The notes under the pieces are model-generated. The model was not told the DNA's origin and ran no database searches. It saw only the letters and a program-made list of their open reading frames with translations. Below are positions 24,979 through 34,445 of a stretch of 64,000 nucleotides of DNA, piece by piece (positions within the stretch are counted from its first letter, which is position 1; every line of letters begins with the position of its first letter). The translations under genes and the position numbers were made by a program. Origin of the DNA: Saturnia japonica (Eukaryota > Arthropoda > Insecta > Lepidoptera > Saturniidae); assembly GCA_033032175.1 (NCBI GenBank), contig CM065332.1:233501-297500 (forward strand), read 5' to 3'.

Positions 24979-25109
24979 CAAGTATTTTTCAGAATTCACG
25001 TACATTTCTATATTTAAATTAACTCTGTTGGTTTGTTGTGATGGTAAATATCTTGAGAAAACTTGTACGCTTAATAAATATTCTTGTAGTACTACTGTTT
25101 GTGGGAAAA

Positions 25110-25206
25110 ATTGTAAAGAACAGTGGGTTTCTCGGCGTTTGAAAGCCCGTGCCTTCCCTCGGGAACATGTCTTTGCCCAGGTATGGGTCGTTTACAGGCT
25201 GGTATT
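25110..25206 (-). repeat. Dispersed lepidopteran repeat fragment
   Basis: On the reverse strand it reads CAGCCTGTAAACGACCCATA, then CCTGGGCAAAGACATGTTCC and CGAGGGAAGGCACGGGC. From memory it resembles a widespread lepidopteran repeat whose consensus contains AAACGTCCCACTGCTGGGCA and CAGGCCTCCCCTC. Its TAATAATAA-rich flank abuts the Helitron end at 25217. Confidence 0.4.
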
Positions 25207-25216
25207 ATTATTATTA

Positions 25217-25575
25217 CTAGCGATCGCCCTAAGGTCGAAATTCGACCAGCGATTCTTTGATCATAGACTATTTTCTGTTTAACATTTACAGTATTCATAA
25301 ACAATGAGTATTATCTACGTCACTTGCTGTCACTATTCGTTGAGTGACAATGTCAAAATTCTCTAACTTCAATGGCACTGGTCGGGTTAGGATTCGCAGT
25401 ATTAATTTATTTTATTTTATATGTTAGTAACAGATATTATAGAAAATTTTAGTTTTCTACACTCCTCCTTAAAAACTTTAACCATGCCAAATCCAACAGT
25501 CTTCCGTACACGCAATACGCTTAAAAAGATACCAAAAACTTTTGCTTCACTTATTAATATATAGATTATTCTGGT
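25217..25575 (-). mobile_element. Non-autonomous Helitron, copy 4 (3' end, intact hairpin)
   Basis: On the reverse strand it ends GGGCGATCGCTAG followed by T, with CTAG at 25217-25220. The hairpin is perfect: GGTCGAAATTCGACC at 25233-25247. The body carries the family markers GCGTGTACGGAAGACTGTTG and ATTGACATTG-like blocks, with small changes. Its flank is an ATT/TAA-rich simple sequence, a typical Helitron target. Confidence 0.8.
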
Positions 25576-25579
25576 ATAA

Positions 25580-26920
25580 CTTTAATCTGTGATACAATTA
25601 AAAGAGAGTTCGAACCCCGCAAATCTACAGGAGATATGTTTGAAAAAACTATCGTATGTATTAAAGCATGTCCAATAATGTACACGAGTAAGAGAGAGAA
25701 AAAAAACAAAATTAATTAGGTCTTATAATATACTAAGCGACTGATTTGTTAAAGCGTGTATAGGGTGAATAGATCACCCGTAATGATCACACATCAATCA
25801 CTAGCAGCGGTGATTTGTCCGCGCGTCGGTGATGTATTGCCAGGATTACCGGGGCCTTTGTGCTGGCGTCACATTGTTTCCTCATTCCTTTCAGTTGCGA
25901 GGAAAATGATCATATAATGCACTATTATTTTATGTCCATTTGATTTAACGAACCCGCCGCGTGCTGGTTTTAATTGATGCCTTGAAAATTTCAAAAATTA
26001 TAGAAAAGAAGATACGTATATTATGTGGAAATATTTCAACAATAACAAGGGGATTGTAAGAATCTTATATTAATACAGTGGCAACACTGAATTTTATGTG
26101 GTAACACCAACTAAGAATATAATACCTGTTTGATTCAATACGTGGTTGTGTTAACATTGTCTGTATCTAAAACTAATAAACGTTATATTGTGTAGTGTAC
26201 CTAGTTATCATAATTTACCACCCCAAGCACAGGCAACCAACCCTACAACATACCGTTCGCAGCAACCTCCCGACAGGGATAACATAAAATACAGCGTATA
26301 ATAATTTATCATCTTTAGCGATACCTTTCATGATTACAACACAAGAAAGTTAAGACACAAGTTTCTCGTAAAGCCGATATCCCCCCGGGAGCGGGAGCGG
26401 GAGGCACTCGAGCCGGTCACGCGGCAACACGTTCACTCGCCCTGCTCCGGTCATTCGTTCGTTCATTCATTACCGGTGACTCATTAATCACTATTATCGA
26501 ATGAGACGAACTCGGACGTTTGCTTCTATCTGACGTGTGCTCATAACTTAACGGAAACTCTTCAGAACTTTATTAAACATTTTATACGTATTTTTGGAAC
26601 AAAGCTACTTAACGCGGCTTGCAACAGAGTATCTTGTAAAATCGTCACGTAAAGAAAAAGCATTATGCAACCTTCATGCAATATTCTCTCTTTATCTCTC
26701 AGTCTCTTTCTATTATATACGAGTGTGTCTGCCTGCTGTTTGTCACACACAAAACATTGCAATTCCAGCGCGGCCCCTCAGGATGGTCTTGCGAAATAAG
26801 CGAACATACAGTGAGTGATTCTTATATGTAGCCTAACAATAATTTATGCTTCCCGTTTACAAAATTATATCAGAACCGGTTGAGTATAAAGAAAATTTTA
26901 ACTTTTCGAAATTCTTTTTT
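25580..26920. other. Unassigned stretch with a GC-rich, CG-rich patch
   Basis: GC-rich patches lie at 26380-26480 and 26768-26785. A short ATG frame (MVLRNKRTY, from 26782) runs into a donor-like GTGAGTG at 26811, but no other support exists. At 26846-26900 a fragment starting ATGCTTCCCGTTTACAAAAT resembles the 3' part of the repeat around the SINE at 32130. Confidence 0.35.
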
Positions 26921-26925
26921 GCTTT

Positions 26926-27096
26926 CAATCAGTTCTGTGAGTAACAACGGTGTGAACTCGACGCTACACGTTCAACATAACGCAGAATGTGCTCAGTACA
27001 AACATACGCTAACAATTACCGCGCTTGCAAATAAGACATAATATGCGCCCAATGAATTAACCGTTTCACTGAAACGTTTGCAGGAACCTCTTGTCT
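26926..27096 (+). repeat. Left arm of a 171-bp inverted repeat pair
   Basis: This 171-base segment is repeated in inverted orientation at 30507-30677 with only three mismatches that I can count. It begins CAATCAGTTCTGTGAGTAAC at its outer edge and ends GGAACCTCTTGTCT at its inner edge. It contains a perfect small palindrome, CGTTTCACTGAAACG (27062-27076). I do not recognise it: it is unlike the Helitron, SINE and dispersed-repeat families in this window, and it has no open frame of note. See the right arm and the findings. Confidence 0.9.
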
Positions 27097-27329
27097 GGCG
27101 CAACGTGGCGCGGCGCGGTGCGGCGCTTGCCAAATTGTTACGCATAACTCTGCCATTATTTCATCGCCGTATTTAGAAGATACATGGTTATAGATCTTGT
27201 GAAAGTATCGCAGCCAACGAACAATAATTTTGTTAAGGGTATTTAAAACGTAGTTAATATTTAAAACACTTCTAATCTTTACAATTGATCTTTTTCTTAT
27301 TCGTACGACATTTATTTTACACTAACAGT

Positions 27330-27554
27330 GCCCGCGGCTGCGCTCGCGTCGATTACAGAATGCCGTCGATTGGATACACGTGTGAATCGTGCTGCTCCAG
27401 ATTATTTTAAAGACAAAAGTGTTTTTTGTGGGTAACCTTTAGAAGATAGACATATGTCTCTCGCTGAATTTGTGTAGGTTTTTCTAATATCTAAAATTAT
27501 GTGGTACATTAATTTAAAATATCTCTTAATGTTTACTTAGCGTAAGCCGTAAGC
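27330..27554 (+). repeat. CTAGCTGTGCC-family repeat, 5' half of a split copy
   Basis: It begins GTGCCCGCGGCTGCGCTCGC and carries TTAGAAGATAGACATATGTC and TTTACTTAGCGTAAGCC. It stops where an 893-bp insertion begins. The other half resumes at 28448 with an 11-base overlap, AAGCCGTAAGC. Confidence 0.75.
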
Positions 27555-28447
27555 CGGCCTTAAAAGCCTGTTATATTATTTATCTGGAAGATAATCTTAT
27601 TTAATATCTACTTTATATTATTCATCATAAGTTCATTTGATTTACTTATTATTTTTTTGTGTACCTATTCTATTTCCAGGATACCAATTAATGATAGGTT
27701 TATGTATTGATGCGTTAGATCATTCTATTGTAATTTGGTTTAACAACAGCTTTGTTATATTTTAGGTTCGTATTGTTTACATTGCAATATTATGCAATCT
27801 CTGTCATTGATATCTTTGATAGTAATAGCTGCGCATTAGATTTCTCAGGTATAGACAAATATTCTATCCAGGTTCTATTTAGCAAAATAAATCTATGATT
27901 AGATATTTTTTTAATCTAGTAAGATGAAATTTGAATTCTAACGATTAGAACAAGAGTATGACAGATTCTCAGATGATCTGATCAGTTTTAGGATTGTACG
28001 GCAGACCTTGAATATAGTAACGTTTATATCTAATTATCTGTTTGATAACCAAATTATTGTACAACAGTAGTCGAATAGTTTTACATATTTATATAGAAGT
28101 TTTAATTGTTATAATTATAATTAATTGTAATATGCGAATACCATTGTAAGAAACCTATGAACATTAAAGTACCGAATATCACCTGGATTTGTATTTATAA
28201 TACAATAATAATTTTCTTTTACATATGGGAAATCTCAATAGATAAGATATCTGTCTGCGTGAGCAGTGTATCCTATAGCTACACCGTGCTGACTTTATTC
28301 TAATCCTACAAGATCTCTACGCTGAGCTGTCGGAATCCGGTTATGGACTTTTAATTGTGTAATATATTTGTAAACATATATTAACTGAAAATTTTAAGGT
28401 ATGCTGGAAATTTATACATAACTATCCTAATGAAATATAATCGTAAC
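27555..28447. mobile_element. Unidentified 893-bp insertion inside a dispersed repeat
   Basis: It is flanked by direct copies of AAGCCGTAAGC (27544-27554 and 28448-28458) and splits one copy of the CTAGCTGTGCC repeat at a point that is continuous in the other copies. That is the footprint of a single insertion event with an 11-bp target duplication. The insert is AT-rich, has no open frame that I can name, no matching terminal inverted repeats and no obvious poly(A) tail. Its class is therefore unknown. Confidence 0.55.
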
Positions 28448-28780
28448 AAGCCGTAAGCTTCCGAATTGATTCACCATGACCAGTTTTTTTACTTGCGTGG
28501 AACCGTAATCTTTTATATTTAATTAAATAAAAATAGCATTAGTTACTCCTTATAATTTCAGTTATCTGCCAGTGAAAGTCCCGTCAAAATTGGTCCAACC
28601 GTTTCGAAGATTACCCGGAATACACATAAATATAGATAGATAAAAAAATAAAAAATAAAGTTTTTTGTTATAAGTATATAATATAATTTTATATGCATTT
28701 AATAAAAATATTTTATTTTAACATTATAAACAGACACCTCAATTTTATTTGTATAGATTTATTTTATTTTATTACTTATT
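28448..28780 (+). repeat. CTAGCTGTGCC-family repeat, 3' half of the split copy
   Basis: It resumes with CTTCCGAATTGATTCACCAT and runs through CCAGTGAAAGTCCCGTCAAA, GGTCCAACCGTTTCGAAG, CATTATAAACAGACACCTCA and ATTTTATTTGTATAGAT. This is the standard 3' half of the family. Confidence 0.8.
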
Positions 28781-28789
28781 TATTTTTCT

Positions 28790-30506
28790 TTATTTTTACA
28801 GAATATCAACAAATCGACTGTAGTGTACAATTTGCTAAGGCCATTTACATAGATTTTATATCCGTTATACGCTAGTAGATTTAAATTAAATCCTATAACT
28901 CGTGGTCTCATAATAGTACTGTAATTGAGTTTCCGTCAAGTATAATTTATATAATGTTAAATGAGATGGTATAATAACACGTACAAAAACAAATAAATAA
29001 GGAAGAGTAGAGAAAAAGATCATCTAGCTTAATAGTATTTCAAACTGTATTTAAAACTACTTTCATACCGATATAAAAGATAATATTTCCCGAAGAATTT
29101 ACAATATATTTGTTCGGTATTTAATGCGCCTGCCGCAGAGGAAGAGGGTCGCTCTCAAGTCGCAAGCTATTGCCGGTTACCGTCGCGTCGCGTCGCGTCG
29201 CGTTGCCAGTCTGCCACGGCTGCGTCCGCGGCCGTTACGTTTAATGTACTGTAAAATATCGTAGATTTGTTACAGAGGTGTGCAAGAATGGATTTTACTG
29301 CGCCACTTCACATAAGGAAGATAAAACAATATATTATTGTGCTTTATCCTTTCATGATCTCCTACATGTTTTGCTTCTCTCAATTCAAGTGTTTTCACTA
29401 TAATTGTAAATAAAAAAAATCATTTATAAAGATAATAATATGTACCTATGTATTGATAATATTTCATTTAATTACCTATTTTAACAAGAGTCAAAGGAAA
29501 ATGACAGTTGCTCTGTTGGACAGCAAGCAAATAGTGGATGTTTTCAGAGAGTTATTAATAATTTCTTTAAGATATTTATTTTGTTCAGAATAGGACACGG
29601 GAATTAATTAAAAGATACAAAACCAACATGTGTTATTCGTCGACCAAGTCAACAGTACACTTACCACTCGGTACTCCTGCTCGGTGTCTGAGTAAGCGAA
29701 CCGTTAATAGCACATATACTTATTCAAATCTGTATCACAGCTCGCTATGCCCGCGCCCACGCCCACATCCTCATTAATGAGCTCCCTGGTTACTCTACAC
29801 ACGAACGTTTTACACGCAGCGTTAAAATGTTACTGTTAAAACTAGTCCAAAAATTAACTTTTAACAAAATTACATACGACATAGGTATACTGCTTGAACT
29901 TTGTTTTGAAGAAAGATTAATTCATTACAAACACTTGGTTGGATTGGAAACCGTGAGCTTCCTTCAGTGCAACTTTTAATGTACTTCACACCACAGAAAG
30001 AAATATGTTTGTAGAGTTATTCAATTACAAAGTATTTAAAGTGACTACATTAAAGGCTAATTACATTTTGACTAAGTAAGCGAATTATACCCTAACGATA
30101 TCATTAAATTTAAAAACTGTATTAATAGATATAATATTTTGATTTACTATATCTCAATCTCCTTAATAAGTTATGACACATTGAAAATGTTCAATTTAAA
30201 AAATTAATTACAGAATTTTTTAAACGTGATACTTAGTAAAAAACAAGGACAATCAGAACCATTTTTTGTTCAGAAAAGTTGTCCATAACATTAAAATGCA
30301 AACACATTACTGGACAACATTTATAATAATTTATTTTTTATTTGAATGTAAAATCGCAAGTTCAGATTTGCTTCGGACAAAGAAGTGTATTTACCTGTGT
30401 GACAAAATACGAGCTCGTTTGTTCTGAAAATATATTTGTTTGTAAATCATACCCTCACTGAAAGTTGAATGAAATAACATCAGAGTTATGCGTAGCTATT
30501 TCTCAT
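28790..30506. other. Unassigned spacer within the inverted arms
   Basis: A T-rich acceptor-like tract ending TTTTTACAG at 28800 is followed by 24 open codons (YQQIDCSVQFAKAIYIDFIS and four more) before a stop; support is weak. A CGTCG pentanucleotide runs at 29181-29200 in a GC-rich patch. The region 29640-29700 has a donor-like site on the reverse strand (GTGGTAAGTG), but the exon would be very short. Confidence 0.35.
29181..29203. repeat. (CGTCG)n short tandem repeat
   Basis: Four perfect CGTCG units plus a partial one, inside a GC-rich patch of about 100 bp. Confidence 0.9.
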
Positions 30507-30677
30507 AGACAAGAGGTTCCTGCAAACGTTTCAGTGAAACGGTTAATTCATTGGGCGCATATTATGTCTTATTTGCAAGCGCGGTAATTGTTAGCGTATG
30601 GTTGTACTGAGCACATTCTGCGTTATGTTGAACGTGTAGCGTCGAGTTCACGCCTTTGTTACTCACAGAACTGATTG
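30507..30677 (-). repeat. Right arm of the 171-bp inverted repeat pair
   Basis: The reverse complement of 26926-27096 with three substitutions: AACGGTG versus AAAGGCG (two changes) and ACAAACAT versus ACAACCAT. The match ends sharply on both sides. Outside the outer ends the flanks are TTTGCTTT on the left and TGTTTATG on the right, so no clear target duplication is visible. The 3410 bp between the arms holds a split dispersed repeat. Confidence 0.9.
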
Positions 30678-30679
30678 TG

Positions 30680-31570
30680 TTTATGCTAATACTGTAATTG
30701 GACGATGGAACAAAAGAGTTTTGCGAATATTAAAATTAGAATTTTTTATACCGAAAATATAATTGGCACAAATTACATTATTGTTAATTATTGTGCAATC
30801 GAAATTGTGTTATATCGACCCGTTTCTCACTTAGATAATATAGAATAATTATTGATGTTAGTGAATGATTCTTCTTAACTGAATAGTTTTTATATTTTAT
30901 AATTTTAATTGTTAGTGGTTCGTGAAACCGTTGCCGCGTTGGGAATATGTCTCAGAGAGCTGGTTGCGTTATACACAGCTCATAATTTTAACTGAAGCCT
31001 GAACGCGATGCCACTGTTTCCTTTGTTGTTAAGTATAAAGCTTTGTACAATTTATCTCGTGTGCTTTTTTGAGAAAGACTTTTTATTTCAACAAGAGTTT
31101 AATTTAAACTAGGATTTTAAGTTAATAACCGGATTTATAAAAAAATCTATTATGTTAATTATGTTATAATTATTTTTGCAGACTTCCTAAGATTATTTAG
31201 GTTAATTGACTAACGTACATTTAACAAACTTTACACGTTTTCTCGTAGCTTTTCCTTTGCCGCTTCGATATAATTATGTTATCTACAACATCTTTGAATA
31301 ATAGTTGCCTATTATAATTATATTATATTATTTTTATAATTTGGACTGGGAAAATATTTTTATAAACAAACTATTTTAAAATGTTTTGGTATCATAATTT
31401 TTATTTAGTAATCACATTTGTGGTCCTTCGAGTTGGACAAAGGTTATACAATAATTGTGCACAAACTTTTTGCATATAGATGCATATTTCTAAGACAATG
31501 GTATTCGATCTAATTTGTATGAGATGATATCTATGTGACAAGTGAAGGCGGTGGAATGTATTATCGGTTA
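30680..31570. other. Unassigned AT-rich stretch
   Basis: No gene or element is recognised. A T-rich acceptor-like site ending TTTTTGCAG lies at 31182 but no long frame follows. Confidence 0.4.
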
Positions 31571-31573
31571 TGT

Positions 31574-31618
31574 GGGCAGGAGGGGCAGGAGGGGCAGGAG
31601 GGGCAGGAGGGGCAGCAG
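31574..31618. repeat. 9-bp G-rich minisatellite
   Basis: Five units of GGGCAGGAG, four perfect and the last GGGCAGCAG. The repeated GGG blocks could fold into a G-quadruplex. On the other strand it makes a proline-alanine repeat (PPAPPAPPA) in a 77-codon frame, which I take as an artefact of the repeat and not a gene. Confidence 0.95.
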
Positions 31619-31764
31619 GGCTATTCAGAGACACGATATCAATTAATTACAATCCTATTGTTACATCAACACAATACAATACACAGCACATGCAAGTCGT
31701 ATTTGTAGTCTGTGCTTGATATGTAACCCTCTCACAGAATATAATTATTCCATTATTATTACAC

Positions 31765-31850
31765 TAGCGGTGTACCGCGGCTTTTGGAAGTGTTTATTAC
31801 ACATTAAATTAGTTTATCTCGTAACTTAATATTTACTTAATTATAATAGT
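31765..31850 (+). repeat. 5' part of a CTAGCTGTGCC-like repeat interrupted by a SINE
   Basis: It starts CACTAGCGGTGTACCGCGGC, a diverged version of the family's opening. The likely 3' part follows the SINE at 32110-32215 and contains ATGCTTCCCGTGTACAAAAT and ACAAACAGACAGAAC, features seen at the ends of such repeats. Confidence 0.45.
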
Positions 31851-31851
31851 T

Positions 31852-32105
31852 ATAGCCTAATGGTCGTAAGCGCGACTGCTATGATCGATGTCCTGGGTTC
31901 GAATCCCAAGTCGAGTGAAGTGTTACTGGGTTTTTCTATGAAATTCTCAGTAACGGCTCGGAGTTTGGCTTTCTGCCTGATTAATGACAACGGGCTCGCT
32001 CCCTATTACATGGGACCTAAAAACATACTCGGCGAACTGTGGGTATACATTAGTACACCTCTGCTTAACTCTTCGGGGATACAGGCGTGATGGTATGTTA
32101 TCTTA
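31852..32105 (+). mobile_element. tRNA-derived SINE
   Basis: The head has a polymerase III type promoter: TAGCCTAATGGTCG is A-box-like and GGGTTCGAATCCC (31895-31907) is a canonical B box. The body continues CAGTAACGGCTCGGAG, CCCTATTACATGGGACCTAA, and ACACCTCTGCTTAACTC, and ends near GGCGTGATGGTATGTTAT. The same body sequence recurs at 48149-48265, so the family is dispersed. It has no protein product; the open frame 31860-32090 is incidental. SINEs depend on a partner LINE for copying; which one cannot be told here. Confidence 0.8.
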
Positions 32106-32109
32106 ATTG

Positions 32110-32666
32110 AGAAATTAAAATTTACATGTTATGCTTCCCGTGTACAAAATTCATAAAAATCGGTAATTTGAGTTAAATAGAGAAATACTCGTACAAACAG
32201 ACAGAACAATATAAATTATGTCACATTCTTTATCAGTGTCGTTTATAGTCGATGTCTGTCTGAAAATTTGGAAAAAAATACATTTACAGATATTACTAAA
32301 GATGTATTAAATATAAATAATCGTTTAATGTATCAATGGTTCTAGAGCTGTCTAAGCGATAATTACAAAATGACCAACCGGAAATACGAAATAGCAAAAA
32401 TATTAGCCAATATCAATTATTTCCCGATTTATCCTGTTTCATTATGTTGAACGTTATACAACGGCGGACACACATGTGTTGCGTTTGTTCGCTTCAAATA
32501 TATACGGGTTATTGTAACAGAAAAAATATTATTCTGTCTTTGTCGAAAGAGAGTAATACGTTTATGGAGTCAAACTGAGCCAACATGGCTCCAACATGGC
32601 TGCATAACCACTTGATGAAATAGCAAAATCAATTTCGATCGGTTATTTTTACATACAGAAGATCAC
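32110..32666. other. Unassigned stretch between the SINE and the satellite-like array
   Basis: The first 100 bases are probably the tail of the repeat into which the SINE inserted. The rest has no recognisable content. Confidence 0.4.
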
Positions 32667-34351
32667 AGCCAAATAGCCTTTTGTTCCTGTTGCGGGTAGG
32701 GTTTCCAGAGCTCTTTAAGGAACTGTGGGTTCAATGAGAGGTAGATACACAGAAATATCTTAGGATACTTTTCTCTAGTTGGGTCAGCCCGAGAAGATTA
32801 TTTGTACCGTGCTTATCATAAAGGATGGATTCCAGATTTGCTAAGTTACTTTAACATTAAAATAACTTATTTTCAATTAATTGCCGTAACTTCAGCCAAA
32901 TAACACTAGGTAGTGTTGTGTTCCTGCTGTAGTAGGGTTTCCAGAGCTCCTCAAGGAACTGTGGGTTCAATGAGAGGTAGATACACAGAAATATCTTAGG
33001 ATACTTTTCTCTAGTTGGGTCAGCCCGAGAAGATTATTTGTACCGTGCTTATCATAAAGGATGGACTCCAGATTTGCTAAGTTACTTTAACATTAAAATA
33101 ACTTATTTTCAATTAATTGCCGTAACTTCAGCCAAATAACACTAGGTAGTGTTGTGTTCCTGCTGTAGTAGGGTTTCCAGAGCTCCTCAAGGAACTGTGG
33201 GTTCAATGAGAGGTAGATACACAGAAATATCTTAGGATACTTTTCTCTAGTTGGGTCAGCCCGAGAAGATTATTTGTACCGTGCTTATCATAAAGGATGG
33301 ACTCCAGATTTGCTAAGTTACTTTAACATTAAAATAACTTATTTTCAATTAATTGCCGTAACTTCAGCCAAATAACACTAGGTAGTGTTGTGTTCCTGCT
33401 GTAGTAGGGTTTCCAGAGCTCCTCAAGGAACTGTGGGTTCAATGAGAGGTAGATACACAGAAATATCTTAGGATACTTTTCTCTAGTTGGGTCAGCCCGA
33501 GAAGATTATTTGTACCGTGCTTATCATAAAGGATGGACTCCAGATTTGCTAAGTTACTTTAACATTAAAATAACTTATTTTCAATTAATTGCCGTAACTT
33601 CAGCAAATAACACTAGGTAGTGTTGTGTTCCTGCTGTAGTAGGTTTCCAGAGCTCCTCAAGGAACTGTGGGTTCAATGAGAGGCAGATACACAGAAATAT
33701 CTTAGGATACTTTTCTCTAGTTGGGTCAGCCCGAGAAGATTATTTGTACCGTGCTTATCATAAAGGATGGACTCCAGATTTGCTAAGTTACTTTAACATT
33801 AAAATAACTTATTTTCAATTAATTGCCGTAACTTCAGCCAAATAACACTAGGTAGTGTTGTGTTCCTGCTGTAGTAGGGTTTCCAGAGCTCCTCAAGGAA
33901 CTGTGGGTTCAATGAGAGGTAGATACACAGAAATATCTTAGGATACTTTTCTCTAGTTGGGTCAGCCCGAGAAGATTATTTGTACCGTGCTTATCATAAA
34001 GGATGGACTCCAGATTTGCTAAGTTACTTTAACATTAAAATAACTTATTTTCAATTAATTGCCGTAACTTCAGCCAAATAACACTAGGTAGTGTTGTGTT
34101 CCTGCTGTAGTAGGGTTTCCAGAGCTCCTCAAGGAACTGTGGGTTCAATGAGAGGTAGATACACAGAAATATCTTAGGATACTTTTCTCTAGTTGGGTCA
34201 GCCCGAGAAGATTATTTGTACCGTGCTTATCATAAAGGATGGACTCCAGATTTGCTAAGTTACTTTAACATTAAAATAACTTATTTTCAATTAATTGCCG
34301 TAACTTCAGCCAAATAACACTAGGTAGTGTTGTGTTCCTGCTGTAGTAGGG
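32667..34351 (+). repeat. Tandem array of seven 236-bp units
   Basis: Counting from TTTCCAGAGCTC, unit starts fall at 32702, 32938, 33174, 33410, 33644, 33880 and 34116: six units of 236 bp and one of 234 bp (two single-base deletions). The units are almost identical. The first differs slightly (CTCTTTAAGG for CTCCTCAAGG; GGATTCC for GGACTCC), and one has AGGCAG for AGGTAG. A diverged part-unit precedes the array at 32667-32701. Such homogeneity means a recent expansion or ongoing gene conversion. The unit has no long open frame. The array appears embedded in one dispersed element, whose tail follows directly. Confidence 0.95.
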
Positions 34352-34445
34352 AAAGGGGGTTTCATATAAGCGTCCATAGACGACGGTAGCTGATTAACGT
34401 TAGGCGGGACGGAAGTTTGTTTGCCACCTTTGTAATACAAAGCTG
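34352..34445 (+). repeat. 3' tail of the dispersed element that holds the array
   Basis: It reads AAAGGGGGTTTCATATAAGC, GTCCATAGACGACGGTAGCT, and TTAGGCGGGACGGAAGTTTG then TTTGCCACCTTTGTA. From memory this follows the 3' tail common to many lepidopteran retroelement repeats, with the order GCGTCCATAGGC, CTACGGTA, TCAGGCGGG, CTTGTTTGCC. It suggests the 236-bp unit was amplified inside a copy of that repeat. Confidence 0.55.

Noticed and set aside
26782..26818. ATG frame MVLRNKRTY running into GTGAGTG, considered as a first exon
   Set aside because: Too short, with no promoter or downstream exon visible; kept only as a remark.
29660..29700. Reverse-strand donor-like site with a 23-base possible microexon
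   Set aside because: The acceptor side is weak and such a short exon cannot be supported from sequence alone.
31401..31634. Reverse-strand frame with a proline-alanine repeat
   Set aside because: The repeat is the translation of the 9-bp G-rich minisatellite; the rest of the frame is AT-driven.
31860..32090. 76-codon open frame
   Set aside because: It lies wholly inside the SINE, which is non-coding.
32667..34351. Regularly spaced repeats considered as a CRISPR array
   Set aside because: The units are contiguous 236-bp copies with no distinct spacers, and the genome is eukaryotic.
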